A DNA stretch of 64,000 nucleotides from Pteria penguin (lineage: Eukaryota > Mollusca > Bivalvia > Pterioida > Pteriidae). A program made the translations under genes and the position numbers. The DNA lies in contig CM068593.1 in assembly GCA_035048485.1 (NCBI GenBank), positions 3,799,151 to 3,863,150 of the forward strand. Reading direction: 5' to 3'. A model generated the notes under the pieces. The model did no database searches. It worked only from the letters and a program-made list of their open reading frames with translations, and was not told the DNA's origin. Below are positions 25,426-37,224 of the stretch, in pieces; within the stretch, counting starts at the first letter, position 1; each line of letters opens with the position of its first letter.

Positions 25426-26164
25426 AACTTTTATATTTGAAAGTATGAAAATAGCAGATAACAGTATATTCCTTTTTTAATACCAAGGAAAGTGTATAAC
25501 TCAAACTCTTTGAATTTATAATCCATTGTTTTTTCAATCACATCTGTAATATATGTTTCCTGACTACAAAGACACACCAAAAACGCATTGACACTCGAGA
25601 TTATTTTAATGGTCTCTTACATTTCCAGTTATTGAAGTTCAACTATCTATTTATTAGGCTAAAAATAAATGTTTCAATCAAAACTTAACATGACCAGTTG
25701 TTACAACAAATTTAGTCCACCAAATATATGTGTGTTTCTACCTTCCTGACCGACACCATTTTTTACTGCCGAGTTATGAGAGATGAGATTGTAATGAAAG
25801 AGGGTTTTGAAGATCAAATTTAGAAAAAAGCTTTACATGAAAGAGAAACAATATTTTTTCTCCTTCCACTTGTCCAAAGCCATGTGAAGTTTCACTGAAG
25901 GTAAAGGATTCATCAATCTCGGATCCAGAACATGAGATCCTCCCCAGTGAAGAAATTTCCAACAACTGCCAATGAAATGGCCTAGCCATCAAGACAATCT
26001 GATTAAATCTGAGATATGTTGACATTAAGCCAAAATAAAAGACTGCTATATTCTCATCAAATTTGAGAGGGGGGAGGGTTTCATTTTACAGTTTTCTCTA
26101 AAATGGAATTGGACATTGAATATTTATGACTGAATTGACTGATTTTACCGCCACAAAACTCATT

Positions 26165-28877
26165 ACAGTTCTGGTAGAGAATCTGTGTCTCTAAGGCTAC
26201 ACCTGTACCAGTTCAGAGAATCTGTGTCTCTAAGGCTACACCTGTACCAGTTCTGGTAGAGAATCTGTGTCTCTAATGCTACACCTGTACCAGTTCTGGT
26301 AGAGAATCTGTGTCTCTAATGCTATACCTGTACCAGTTCTGGTAGAGAATCTGTGTCTCTAAGGCTATACCTGTACCAGTTCTGGTAGAGAATCTGTGTC
26401 TCTAAGGCTACACCTGTACCAGTTCTGGTAGAGAATCTGTGTCTCTAAGGCTACACCTGTACCAGTTCTGGTAGAGAATCTCTGTCTCTAATGCTACACC
26501 TGTACCAGTTCTGGTAGAGAATCTGTGTCTCTAATGCTACACCTGTACCAGTTCTGGTAGAGAATCTGTGTCTCTAATGCTATACCTGTACCAGTTCTGG
26601 TAGAGAATCTGTGTCTCTAAGGCTATACCTGTACCAGTTCTGGTAGAGAATCTGTGTCTCTAAGGCTACACCTGTACCAGTTCTGGTAGAGAATCTGTGT
26701 CTCTAAGGCTATACCTGTACCAGTTCTGGTAGAGAATCTGTGTCTCTAATGCTACACCTGTACCAGTTCTGGTAGAGAATCTGTGTCTCTAAGGCTATAC
26801 CTGTACCAGTTCTGGTAGAGAATCTGTGTCTCTAAGGCTATACCTGTACCAGTTCTGGTAGAGAATCTGTGTCTCTAAGGCTATACCTGTACCAGTTCTG
26901 GTAGAGAATCTGTGTCTCTAAGGCTACACCTGTACCAGTTCTGGTAGAGAATCTGTGTCTCTAAGGCTATACCTGTACCAGTTCTGGTAGAGAATCTGTG
27001 TCTCTAAGGCTATACCTGTACCAGTTCTGGTAGAGAATCTGTGTCTCTAAGGCTATACCTGTACCAGTTCTGGTAGAGAATCTGTGTCTCTAAGGCTATA
27101 CCTGTACCAGTTCTGGTAGAGAATCTGTGTCTCTAAGGCTACACCTGTACCAGTTCTGGTAGAGAATCTGTGTCTCTAATGCTATACCTGTACCAGTTCT
27201 GGTAGAGAATCTGTGTCTCTAAGGCTATACCTGTACCAGTTCAGGTAGAGAATCTGTGTCTCTAATGCTACACCTGTACCAGTTTTGGTAGAGAATCTGT
27301 GTCTCTAAGGCTACACCTGTACCAGTTCTGGTAGAGAATCTGTGTCTCTAAGGCTATACCTGTACCAGTTCTGGTAGAGAATCTGTGTCTCTAAGGCTAT
27401 ACCTGTACCAGTTCTGGTAGAGAATCTGTGTCTCTAAGGCTACACCTGTACCAGTTCTGGTAGAGAATCTGTGTCTCTAAGGCTACACCTGTACCAGTTC
27501 TGGTAGAGAATCTGTGTCTCTAATGCTATACCTGTACCAGTTCTGGTAGAGAATCTGTGTCTCTAAGGCTATACCTGTACCAGTTCAGGTAGAGAATCTG
27601 TGTCTCTAATGCTACACCTGTACCAGTTTTGGTAGAGAATCTGTGTCTCTAATGCTACACCTGTACCAGTTCTGGTAGAGAATCTGTGTCTCTAATGCTA
27701 CACCTGTACCAGTTCTGGTAGAGAATCTGTGTCTCTAATGCTATACCTGTACCAGTTCTGGTAGAGAATCTGTGTCTCTAAGGCTATACCTGTACCAGTT
27801 CTGGTAGAGAATCTGTGTCTCTAATGCTACACCTGTACCAGTTTTGGTAGAGAATCTGTGTCTCTAATGCTACACCTGTACCAGTTCTGGTAGAGAATCT
27901 GTGTCTCTAATGCTATACCTGTACCAGTTCTGGTAGAGAATCTGTGTCTCTAATGCTATACCTGTACCAGTTCTGGTAGAGAATCTGTGTCTCTAATGCT
28001 ACACCTGTACCAGTTCTGGTAGAGAATCTGTGTCTCTAAGGCTACACCTGTACCAGTTCTGGTAGAGAATCTGTGTCTCTAATGCTACACCTGTACCAGT
28101 TCTGGTAGAGAATCTGTGTCTCTAAGGCTACACCCGTACCAGTTCTGGTAGAGAATCTGTGTCTCTAAGGCTACACCCGTACCAGTTCTGGTAGAGAATC
28201 TGTGTCTCTAAGGCTATACCTGTACCAGTTCTGGTAGAGAATCTGTGTCTCTAATGCTACACCTGTACCAGTTCTGGTAGAGAATCTGTGTCTCTAAGGC
28301 TATACCTGTACCAGTTCTGGTAGAGAATCTGTGTCTCTAAGGCTATACCTGTACCAGTTCTGGTAGAGAATCTGTGTCTCTAAGGCTATACCTGTACCAG
28401 TTCTGGTAGAGAATCTGTGTCTCTAAGGCTACACCTGTACCAGTTCTGGTAGAGAATCTGTGTCTCTAAGGCTATACCTGTACAAGTTCTGGTAGAGAAT
28501 CTGTGTCTCAAAGGCTATACCTGTACCAGTTCTGGTAGAGAATCTGTGTCTCTAAGGCTACACCTGTACCAGTTCTGGTAGAGAATCTGTCTCTCTAAGG
28601 CTATACCTGTACCAGTTCTGGTAGAGAATCTGTGTCTCTAAGGCTATACCTGTACCAGTTCTGGTAGAGAATCTGTGTCTCTAAGGCTACACCTGTACCA
28701 GTTCTGGTAGAGAATCTGTCTCTCTAAGGCTATACCTGTACCAGTTCTGGTAGAGAATCTGTCTCTCTAAGGCTACACCTGTACCAGTTCTGGTAGAGAA
28801 TCTGTGTCTCTAAGGCTATACCTGTACCAGTTCTGGTAGAGAATCTGTGTCTCTAATGCTATACCTGTACCAGTTTT
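26165..28877. repeat. 43-bp minisatellite in CACNB intron 6, about 62 copies
   Basis: The unit joins TTCTGGTAGAGAATCTGTGT to CTCTAAGGCTACACCTGTAC plus CAG, period 43. Two positions vary almost independently: G/T in AAGGCT/AATGCT and C/T in CTACACC/CTATACC. On the gene's strand each unit contains TTCTCTACCAG (acceptor-like) and ACAGGTGTAG or ACAGGTATAG (donor-like). Confidence 0.97.
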
Positions 28878-29153
28878 TATATCACTTTGGGATGGTTTTC
28901 TATAGAAATAATGACAAAGACCATGCTGTCTGCTTCCCTATCTAAAAATAGCCACCAGAAATCACCTGAACAACAAACATTATGGAATGGAAACAGACAA
29001 AACACAGGATATTTCTAGTCAACTACATAATTTTCAAAATGTAAATTACAAAAAAAAGAAAAAAAACCAAATTTAATAAAAAATTGGAGTGGGCATAAAA
29101 AATCAGGGTGGGCAGTGATGAAAATTAGGAATTCTCTTTAATTATGGCTTTAC

Positions 29154-29281
29154 CTTTTTGAAGAAAGGTTTCTTCTTTTCTTTGGTAGGGGGGTTGATGC
29201 TTGTTTTTGAAGGCTTGGTGTTGTCTACGCTATCACTATCATCTCCTATGGTACTATCCACACCATTCTCTATATCAGGAC
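29154..29281 (-). CDS. CACNB: CACNB exon 6: acidic then lysine-rich end of HOOK
   Basis: Encodes GPDIENGVDSTIGDDSDSVD, then NTKPSKTSINPPTKEKKKPFFKK. Acceptor tattgtacag|GT (phase 1), donor AAAAAG|gtaaag (phase 0). The acidic run followed by the basic KEKKKPFFKK segment is typical of a HOOK region leading into the GK domain. The basic patch could contact membrane lipid, as proposed for HOOK in some vertebrate beta subunits (inference). Confidence 0.9.
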
Positions 29282-32178
29282 CTGTACAATATCAACTTCA
29301 AATAAATGCTACCATTTACGTAGAAAATTCAAAACCTTTAAACATTACATACAGAAAAATTCTCAGAAGCTTGTCATAGTTATCTTTCCATATTCAAGTT
29401 ATACACTTTATTTCACCCTCAGTAAAGAGCATTTTCGACTCAAACATAACCTTACTAAGTAACTTTGAGTGTGAACATCTCTCTCAGACACCAGATCAAA
29501 TTCATAACTTTCATAAAATTCTTTCAATCTCAATGACCAATGAAAACAACTAGAAATGCTTTTTCTAAAAATTTGTAGTCCATTCCTTTCTAGTACTCTT
29601 ATACACACAAAATCTGCTGAACAAGGAATATTTGAACAGCCAATCAGGACAACCAGTCAGGACCTTTCATATAAATAGTATAAAGCAGAGAATATTCTTG
29701 AAGGTCATTGATATTTATGACCCATCACAGACCGAGACCTGTGAAGGTATAACATCATATTAAATGAAATGACGCCAAAAGCATTACACTACGTGTATAA
29801 ATTTTCCACGATAAAATAAAAAAAGAACAAAAGTTTCTATTTTTAATTCTGCTACTTGAATTATACCAACAGGTTTAAGAAGATTATCAATAACATCTTG
29901 ATGTGTTGATATATATCGATACTTTTTATCAACTGATGTATCGATATAGAAATTCTTAACAATGACAGTTCCAGTGTATATAATAAAATGACTACTACTT
30001 TCTTCATGTACCCTCCCTCTGACTTGTCTCATCCAAGCTTAAGAAATGGAGTACGTATACAATCCCTAACCAATTGTGTGTGTAGTTTTAACATAAAGCT
30101 AGGAAACTTTTAGAAATTAATAATGCTGGACCAGGGATGAAGCCCCATCACAAATACCTCACTATAATAATAATGATAGTGAAAATAATAATAATGAAAA
30201 TAATAATAGTTATAATAATGCCATACTTGTCTTCTCTTTCACCTCTTAGCTCTATACTTCGTATTGCTATTTTTCAATTCTGCATCTATATTAAACATTT
30301 CTTTAAATATAAATTGATCTGTCGCTGCTGACCTGATTTCAAATGTGGCTTCAACTTACCATAAAATTGTTCTCCTTTTCATTATGGGAATTTTACCATC
30401 TCTAAATACGATCTTTTATAATTTGTCGCCAACAAAACCATTTGAGGAGATCCACATTACATAAGTTAAAACAGAACATATACAAGTGATGGCCCATCTT
30501 GTTTTGTTGTGATTTTTAAAAAGTATATTAAACAGAAATTCTCCGTGACAAGAAGCGAGAACAAAGCACAGCAACATTTAAAACAGATACTAAGCAATGA
30601 AATCTTAATCTGACACTATAAATATTATCTATATGAGCATTCTATATCAAATATTACATATTCTCCCAATAAACATGACAAGCACCTCAATCCTATCATT
30701 CTCTTCAAAGATCACCAGATATTATTGATACGGATCCATATCACTGTTAAAATTTGAAATTCAAACCATCATCAAATACTTCTGATACCTTCCCTATATC
30801 AAATGCCGAACAAATACACTCGACCATCAAATATTGATATAAACAACTTTTAATATGTAGATAAGGTTACAGAAGACTTTTCCTGTAACAGACGTTGACC
30901 TACATATCTTTTCCTGTGACAGACGTTGACCTACATATCTTTTTACACGCACCAAATATCAGTTACCAATATGATTCTCAGCGATCCGTGTCTATTATTA
31001 ACATGAATAATTTTCTACGATAATTTACTACAATTATTCACCACAGTAATTTACTATCATAATGATAATTTACTATGATAATTCCTTCCCCAATCGAGAC
31101 TTGGACATCTGATCACAATTTCGCAACAATAAAAAAACTTTCAAAGAGTTAGCTTTGTTAATTTCTATACATGCGATAACGTGATCTGAAAATCCCACCT
31201 TCAAATCATTTTTGACTTCCTTGAAAAACAACTAGCACATAGTGTTTTAATTTCATTAACATGAACTTGAAAGATCGGCTTTGACTGAAGCATCTAATTC
31301 ACTGACCACCTCCACATTCTTCTATTTGTTTTATTATTTATCTATTTTATTTGAATATATTTTTTTTTGGTGGGAAAAGAGGGGGGATGTTAGATGTCAA
31401 ACATGTACAAGACACTGTTGTACAAATGAAAGGGGTCAGAAAACAGTCAAGGTGGAGGTGTATCAAAATGGTCAAGGTTACACATGTAACAGAGGTCAAG
31501 TTAGATAAGGAGACCGGGGTCAGGTTTCATCACAGTACTACAAAGCCCTGAGAGACAGCTGATAGATGACTCTCGACTTTTAATATAGATAATTGATCAA
31601 TTCGATTAATGAATACGAGCATACTTATTATATTTTAATCTAGATCTTTAAATTTACAAATGAATTATATAGTCAGACTTTGATAACTCTAGATGCAATG
31701 GCCCTCTGTAATCATGTTGAATTTCGGTAGATTTGCTTTAAAATTTTGTCAATTAATAGACAGGTTGTCAGGACCAAGTGACTACTTGCAGTTTTCAACA
31801 TTGAAGTTATCTAAGTGCAATTGAATATCTCTTTTTTCCTGATGAAAAATTATAAAAAAAAAAATGATTATTTTGTTTTAAAACTATACAGCATTAACTG
31901 ACCCTCTTATTTACGTTTGAAAAATTATTAAATCAGATGACGTCACAATATCTTACACCTCGGTCATACCTCGGACAAACATCGAAAATGTATCGTAACG
32001 TCACGTAATTAAAAAAAAAAAATCCCGAAAAGCTTTGGGTCTATATTCTATATCCATTAAACGCTTGATGAAAGATGGTGGATAAATCAACTTTTGCTAA
32101 CATGGACAGAACTGTACACTGTGACATGTGTTGGTAGAGGTCAAGGTCGTTAATGATGTCATAATTAGTGAAGGTTAC
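29282..32178 (-). other. CACNB intron 5 (2.9 kb)
   Basis: Unique AT-rich DNA with a two-copy 36-bp repeat (TTTTCCTGTAACAGACGTTG, 30880-30950), an ATA microsatellite (30165-30225) and one perfect CRE (31938). No exon recognised. Confidence 0.6.
31938..31945. promoter_or_regulatory. Perfect CRE palindrome TGACGTCA in CACNB intron 5
   Basis: Full CREB/ATF site 234 nt downstream of exon 5 within the gene body. Confidence 0.3.
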
Positions 32179-32276
32179 CTGGAGTGGGAGGGGTGGAGCC
32201 TCGAGAGTTAGATGGGTTAGTACCTGTCCCGCTCCGTGGTAACATCGACTCTAAGCCCGATGCCGACTGAGTTCTG
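32179..32276 (-). CDS. CACNB: CACNB exon 5: HOOK linker, with tandem NAGNAG acceptor and in-frame alternative donor
   Basis: Ser/Pro/Gly-rich: RTQSASGLESMLPRSGTG, then TNPSNSRGSTPPTP. The acceptor reads cttCAGCAG|AAC, so either AG can be used; the second (exon start 32273) removes one Arg codon without changing frame. The main donor is CCAG|gtaacc (phase 1). A second donor-like site ACAG|gtacta (exon end 32224) has the same phase and would remove 45 nt (15 residues). HOOK is the part of Cav-beta that varies most by splicing. Confidence 0.9.
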
Positions 32277-32738
32277 CTGAAGCATAAAACATCGATTTAT
32301 AAATATTACAGGATAAAAATGGCCTTGACATGGTCAAACTGGTGTAAGGCACAAGGTCATATCATGACTTTGACTCATTAATGTGCTGTATACAGAGTGA
32401 ATATGAAGTAAGTTTTTTTCTGCAATGTGAAATGAGTTATTTATCTATATATACCCAAAATGAGCCATTAGAACAGATTCAACATGGGCTTGAAATATTT
32501 TCTGACAGAATGAAAAATACAAAATCCAATTAAAAACACCCACATTTATATTATTAAGGTCATCATTTGCAAAAGAAAATGAAAATGATTTTAAGATACA
32601 TGTATTATTGTTAAATGACCATTTCTTGACAATAGTTACAATAAAGTATTTTTCTTTCATTTGGATAGAGAGGATGCATCTGATATTACGATATTATTTA
32701 TCCCCTGATAATTTGACCTCATGATATACAATACTTAC

Positions 32739-32863
32739 ACTTTGGCTTTGGGACCACTGGAGGTCTGAACCTTGAGATTTTCTAGTTTTGCAGGACTTGG
32801 TATAAAACCCACATCACAGCCCTCCTTCACTGGACGACCTATCCACCACTCATTGTTAAATTT
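32739..32863 (-). CDS. CACNB: CACNB exon 4: SH3 domain, second half
   Basis: Encodes [41 protein letters not shown] and two bases of the next codon. The WW pair and GFIPSP are the SH3 hallmark. Acceptor tttcatcag|AAA, donor AAAGT|gtaagt (phase 2). 125 nt. The end enters the HOOK linker. Confidence 0.97.
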
Positions 32864-34142
32864 CTGATGAAACAAGACATACAAGTAAGAATTTTTACAA
32901 CCCCTTTTGTGGTGTATTTTCTTGAAATGAATAAAACTCCATCATTTTTACTGTTTTTTATCGTCTTTCATTCTCCTCTCTTCTGATCTCCAACATAGGG
33001 AGACATAAAACGATGATTTATGGACCAATCAATCCCACAAAACTACACGGAAAGTCCACACTGCAGAAAATTTAATTTCAGCAATATTACAAATCTGATT
33101 CCTCTTTCTATTTACTATAATAAACATGTTAAAGGAGATACTTAATGTGTATTTTTTTTCTAACTTCATATATGTATTACAGCCAAATATAGCAAACCAT
33201 GAAGAATAAGAAAATAAGGTGTTTTCATGCTCATCAACAAGACCTTCACACTCAACAATGCTTTTGAAGGGAAAATGAAAAATATCTGACTTAGCCGTAG
33301 TGCAGAAGTCACCAAGGAGATGTAAAATAAAACACAGTAACAAGTACTGAAATACATAAAATGACATTACAAATTGACTGTAAAACAGATGTGATACCGA
33401 CTTAAGACTGTCAACTAATTAACAAACGGTACTCTATTGGTGTGGTTATATGCAAGTAAGCAACCATAAATACTGAACATGTGAAAGGGGAAATCTCAAA
33501 ATCACAAGTGAAAGAATAAGTACCATATCGAAACATTTAAAGATTAGTTGAATAAAAAAAAACCTACAAAATTGTAAAGGGAGACAAATACAGTACAGTG
33601 TTTTGTAATTTTCCATCTGCCACAGTGGGCTACATCCAGCTGTAATTTTAAGAATTACACAGATAGATATTAAGCACAGGTAAATTTACACCTGGATTCT
33701 CTCTGTGGATTTGGGTGTTTTCCCATTAAGTTTTGTTCATTTCCTGGAAAACACCTAGGGCCTTATTCACAATGAAACTTAAGTCTAAGAAATGAGACGT
33801 AGTGGTAGCATGTGTCTTAATTCTAAGAATTAATAAAAAAGTTTCTGTAAACAATATATCTGATAAGCTATTCACAGACAAACTTTCCACAAATTCTTAG
33901 AATAATGACACATGGTATTTTAGATATCAGTTCTTAGACTTCAGTTCCTTTGTAAATAAGACCCCTGGTCTGTACTGAATCAGGAGTTCTGCAGATAAAA
34001 TTCCCCTTAACTTGATAGAATCTGTTAACTGTTTAATGTGACAACTTGATTCATTAGAATGGTGCCAACCAGAGTTTATTGGTTTGTTGAAACCAGACTA
34101 CCACGAGAAACAATAAATTTTCATTTTGCAATTTGTGTATAC
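32864..34142 (-). other. CACNB intron 3
   Basis: AT-rich intron. It contains TCTAAGAAT motifs in both orientations around 33765-33960, a probable degraded inverted-repeat element. No exon recognised. Confidence 0.5.
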
Positions 34143-34265
34143 CTCTTTTATATGTAGGAAATCTTTGACATCAAATGAGACATGATGGCCAGGAACTGGA
34201 CAATCGATGTCTGTACCTCCATTATAGGAGACGTTTGTACGCACAGCAAATGCTACAGGCTTCGT
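34143..34265 (-). CDS. CACNB: CACNB exon 3: SH3 domain, first half
   Basis: Encodes 41 aa beginning [17 protein letters not shown] and ending VKDFLHIKE, the first strands of the Cav-beta SH3 core. Acceptor tatgtattacag|ACG, donor GAG|gtatac, phase 0 both sides. The loop [14 protein letters not shown] matches the family's DxD.PVPG-type loop. Confidence 0.97.
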
Positions 34266-34379
34266 CTGTAATACATAAAGGTTAAAGGTCAAATGCACTC
34301 TTATGTCTAAGTTTCAAACAAATCATACATATGAAGAGTAAAGTAACTAATACTATGACAAATATTGCCCTGAAAGAAT

Positions 34380-34740
34380 TCATTGTCCACAGGATGGAAT
34401 CCACCTTACATAAGGTGATTACACTGAAACTGGGATTAATTGTCCACAGGATGGAATCCACCTTACAGAAGGTGATTCCACTGAAACTGGGATTTATTGT
34501 CCACAGGATGGAATCCACTTTACAGAAGGTGATTCCACTGAAACTGGGATTTATTATCCAATGGATGGAATCCACTTTACAGAAGGTGATTCCACTGAAA
34601 CTGGAATTTATTGTCCAGAGGATGGAATCCACTTTACAGAAGGTGATTCCACTGACACTGGGATTTATTGTCCAGAGGATGGAATCCACTTTACAGAAGG
34701 TGATTCCACTGAAACTGGGATTTCACACTGGAAGGAATCC
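34380..34740. repeat. 57-bp minisatellite in CACNB intron 2
   Basis: About six units containing GGATGGAATCCACTTTACAG, AAGGTGATTCCACTGAAACT and GGGATTTATTGTCCA. The period of 57 is a multiple of three, which creates long spurious frames on both strands. Confidence 0.95.
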
Positions 34741-35970
34741 ACCTAACCATGGGAGATTCCATCAGAGATGCTGGTGGATTATGGAAAGAATCCCTGAAAA
34801 TATTATCCCAGCCGAACTAGGACGGGCCTGAGGACAGATTATGGCACATTTTCAATAAAAGTCTTTTAAATCTCATCATTTTATATGCTTTCTTCATTGT
34901 AAAATTTCCATTTATCATTACCAAGGTGAAAACCATCAACAAGTTTATAATGCCAAAGCTGCAATTAAAACATTATTACAATATACTACAAGCGGTCACT
35001 TTCCTTCAACCATATCCACTGGAACTCATGTTTGACCTCTTTGCCAATCTTTATTATATCAACTGACCAATCAATAATACCCACTATTGAATTGTAAGAT
35101 CGAAATAGGAGAATCCTTCTTGAGTGAGATTGTCTACAGGACAGAATCCACCTTACCATAATATAATCCACAGAAACTGGGATTTTCCACAGGATGGAAC
35201 CCACTTTACCACAAGGGAATCCACAGAAACTGGGATTGTCCACAGGATGGAATCCACTTTACCCATAAGAGAATCCACAGAAACAGGGATTGTCCAGAGG
35301 ATGGAATTCACTTTACAGAAGGTGATTCCACTGACACTGGGATTTATTGTTCAGAGGATGGAATCCACTTTACAGAAGGTGATTCCACTGAAACTGGGAT
35401 TTCACACTGGAAGGAATCCACCTAACCATGGGAGATTCCATCAGAGATGCTGGTGGATTATGGAAAGAATCCTTGAAAATATTATCCCAGCCAAACTAGG
35501 ATGGGCCTGAGGACAGATTATGGCACATTTTCAATAAAAGTCTTTTAAATCTCATCATTTTATATGCTTTCTTCATTGTAAAATTTCCCATTTATCATTA
35601 CCAAGGTGAAAACCATCAACAAGTTTATAATGCCAAAGCTGCCATTAAAACATTATTACAATATACTACAAGCGGTCACTTTCCTTCAACCATATCCACT
35701 GGAACTCGTGTTTGACCTCTTTGCCAATCTTTATTATATCAACTGACCAATCAATAATGTCCACTGTTGGATTGTAAGATCGAAACAGGAGAATCCTTCT
35801 AGAGTGAGATTGTCTACAGGACAGAATCCACCTTACCACAATATAATCCACAGAAACTGGGAATTTCCACAGGATGGAACCCACTTTACCACAAGGGAAT
35901 CCACAGAAACTGGGATTGTCCACAGGATGGAATCCACTTTACCCATAAGAGAATCCACAGAAACAGGGAT
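34612..35970. repeat. 679-bp tandem duplication in CACNB intron 2
   Basis: Copy 1 (about 34612-35290) and copy 2 (about 35291-35970) match almost base for base. For example TTTCACACTGGAAGGAATCC lies at 34721 and 35400. Only scattered substitutions separate them. Each copy carries two 57-bp units and unique intron DNA. Confidence 0.93.
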
Positions 35971-36215
35971 TGTCCACAGGATGGAAGCCACCTTATCATA
36001 AGGGAATTGTCCTCAGGATAGAATCCACTCCACAGAGGAGAATCCATTGAGAATGGGATTGTCAATTCTGATGGATTCCACATTACCACAAGAAAATCCA
36101 TTGAGAATGGGATTATTAACTGGATGGATTCCACATTATCACAAGAAAATCCATTGAGAATGGGATTATTTACTGGATGGATTCCACCTTATCACAAGAT
36201 AATCCATATTATTTC
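35970..36215. repeat. Degenerate continuation of the 57-bp family
   Basis: Diverged units with GAATGGGATTATT, TGGATGGATTCCAC and ACAAGAAAATCC, period about 59. Confidence 0.8.
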
Positions 36216-36448
36216 CACAGTAGAATAGAACCACCTTTCCATGGCAAAATTTTACCAACAACAGATAGAACAATGGCAATGGTGGATGCCTCTATGAATT
36301 TTGGAGATATCTGAGAGACTGCTGGCTGGCCTACTGTCATAATTTGTATACAACAAGATCAATTACCTTGGAATTTTTTTGGGGAAGGGGGAGTTTATCC
36401 TGAGTCTTCTGAACATTCCCCTTTCATAGTTTGTATGTCTATACTTAC

Positions 36449-36565
36449 CCTGGCTTTTTGGAGTTGATCGAGAGCCTGTCGAACAGTCTCCCTCCGCAAT
36501 GCGTCCCTTTCTTCGTCCACAGAAATATCTGAAGAAGGTTGGCTATACGTTGAATCTTGGGAATC
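36449..36565 (-). CDS. CACNB: CACNB exon 2: conserved acidic/helical N-terminal segment before SH3
   Basis: Reads DSQDSTYSQPSSDISVDEER and continues DALRRETVRQALDQLQKAR (39 aa). This is the conserved stretch that precedes the SH3 core in all Cav-beta proteins. Acceptor tttctgttgaag|GAT, donor AGG|gtaagt, phase 0 on both sides, so either first exon joins in frame. The DEERDALRRE and QALDQLQKAR parts form the amphipathic helix before SH3. Confidence 0.95.
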
Positions 36566-37224
36566 CTTCAACAGAAACAATGTTTTTACAATTACTACAT
36601 TCAGAGGAGTGCAAGATTGGATGACACTTTCAACTGTGCTCAGTGTGACCAAAGAATTATACCATATTTGCTTCAGGTCCAAACTTTTACATGTGCTCCC
36701 CCATTTTTGGGAAGTCCTGGATCTGCCATTGAAAAAGATCTTCCTCTCATAATTAAAATGACACATAGTAATAATATATATTAAAAATAGCACCAAGAAC
36801 AGCCTGGTTCTTAGATGACAATACCTATGAAATTTTTATAATTTGGGTACATTTGACCCTCATCTGGCAGTTCAAATGCAAATACTGAATAATGAGGTCA
36901 AGGTCAAAGCAAATACCAAGGTCATAAATAACAGGCATAGTTGCCATGGTTTCAGTAACATGTACATGTTCAAGGTTATGACACACCCATCTGTCACTGG
37001 TAACAAAAGTGTGATGCAGACCAATACGACAATAGTTTACTGCCATAAGTTTATCTGGAGGTAATATAGTTCAATCAATTTTGGTGTTAGGTTCATGACC
37101 GAAAGGTCCAAGGTACCATCAGTGTCAGGCTTAAGGCTTTTTGGGATGAGACAATTAAAAGAAACATAGGTGTATAAAAAGATAAAATGATGATACTGTA
37201 TATGATGTCAATCATTGAAACGGA

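Larger units (their letters stand above)
24641..29153 (-). other. CACNB intron 6 (4.5 kb)
   Basis: The largest simple intron in the shared part. It holds a SINE (25181-25425) and the 2.7-kb 43-bp minisatellite. The rest is unique AT-rich DNA. Confidence 0.7.

Noticed and set aside
31281..31551. Small plus-strand frames in CACNB intron 5
   Set aside because: No recognisable domain, opposite strand to the gene, within an intron.
33029..33367. Minus-strand hydrophobic frame of 112 codons in intron 3
   Set aside because: AT-rich sequence giving Phe/Leu/Ile by composition; Cav-beta is cytosolic and exons 3 and 4 join exactly without it.
34282..34831. Forward and reverse repeat frames of 135-166 codons
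   Set aside because: They are translations of the 57-bp intronic array, open on both strands at once.
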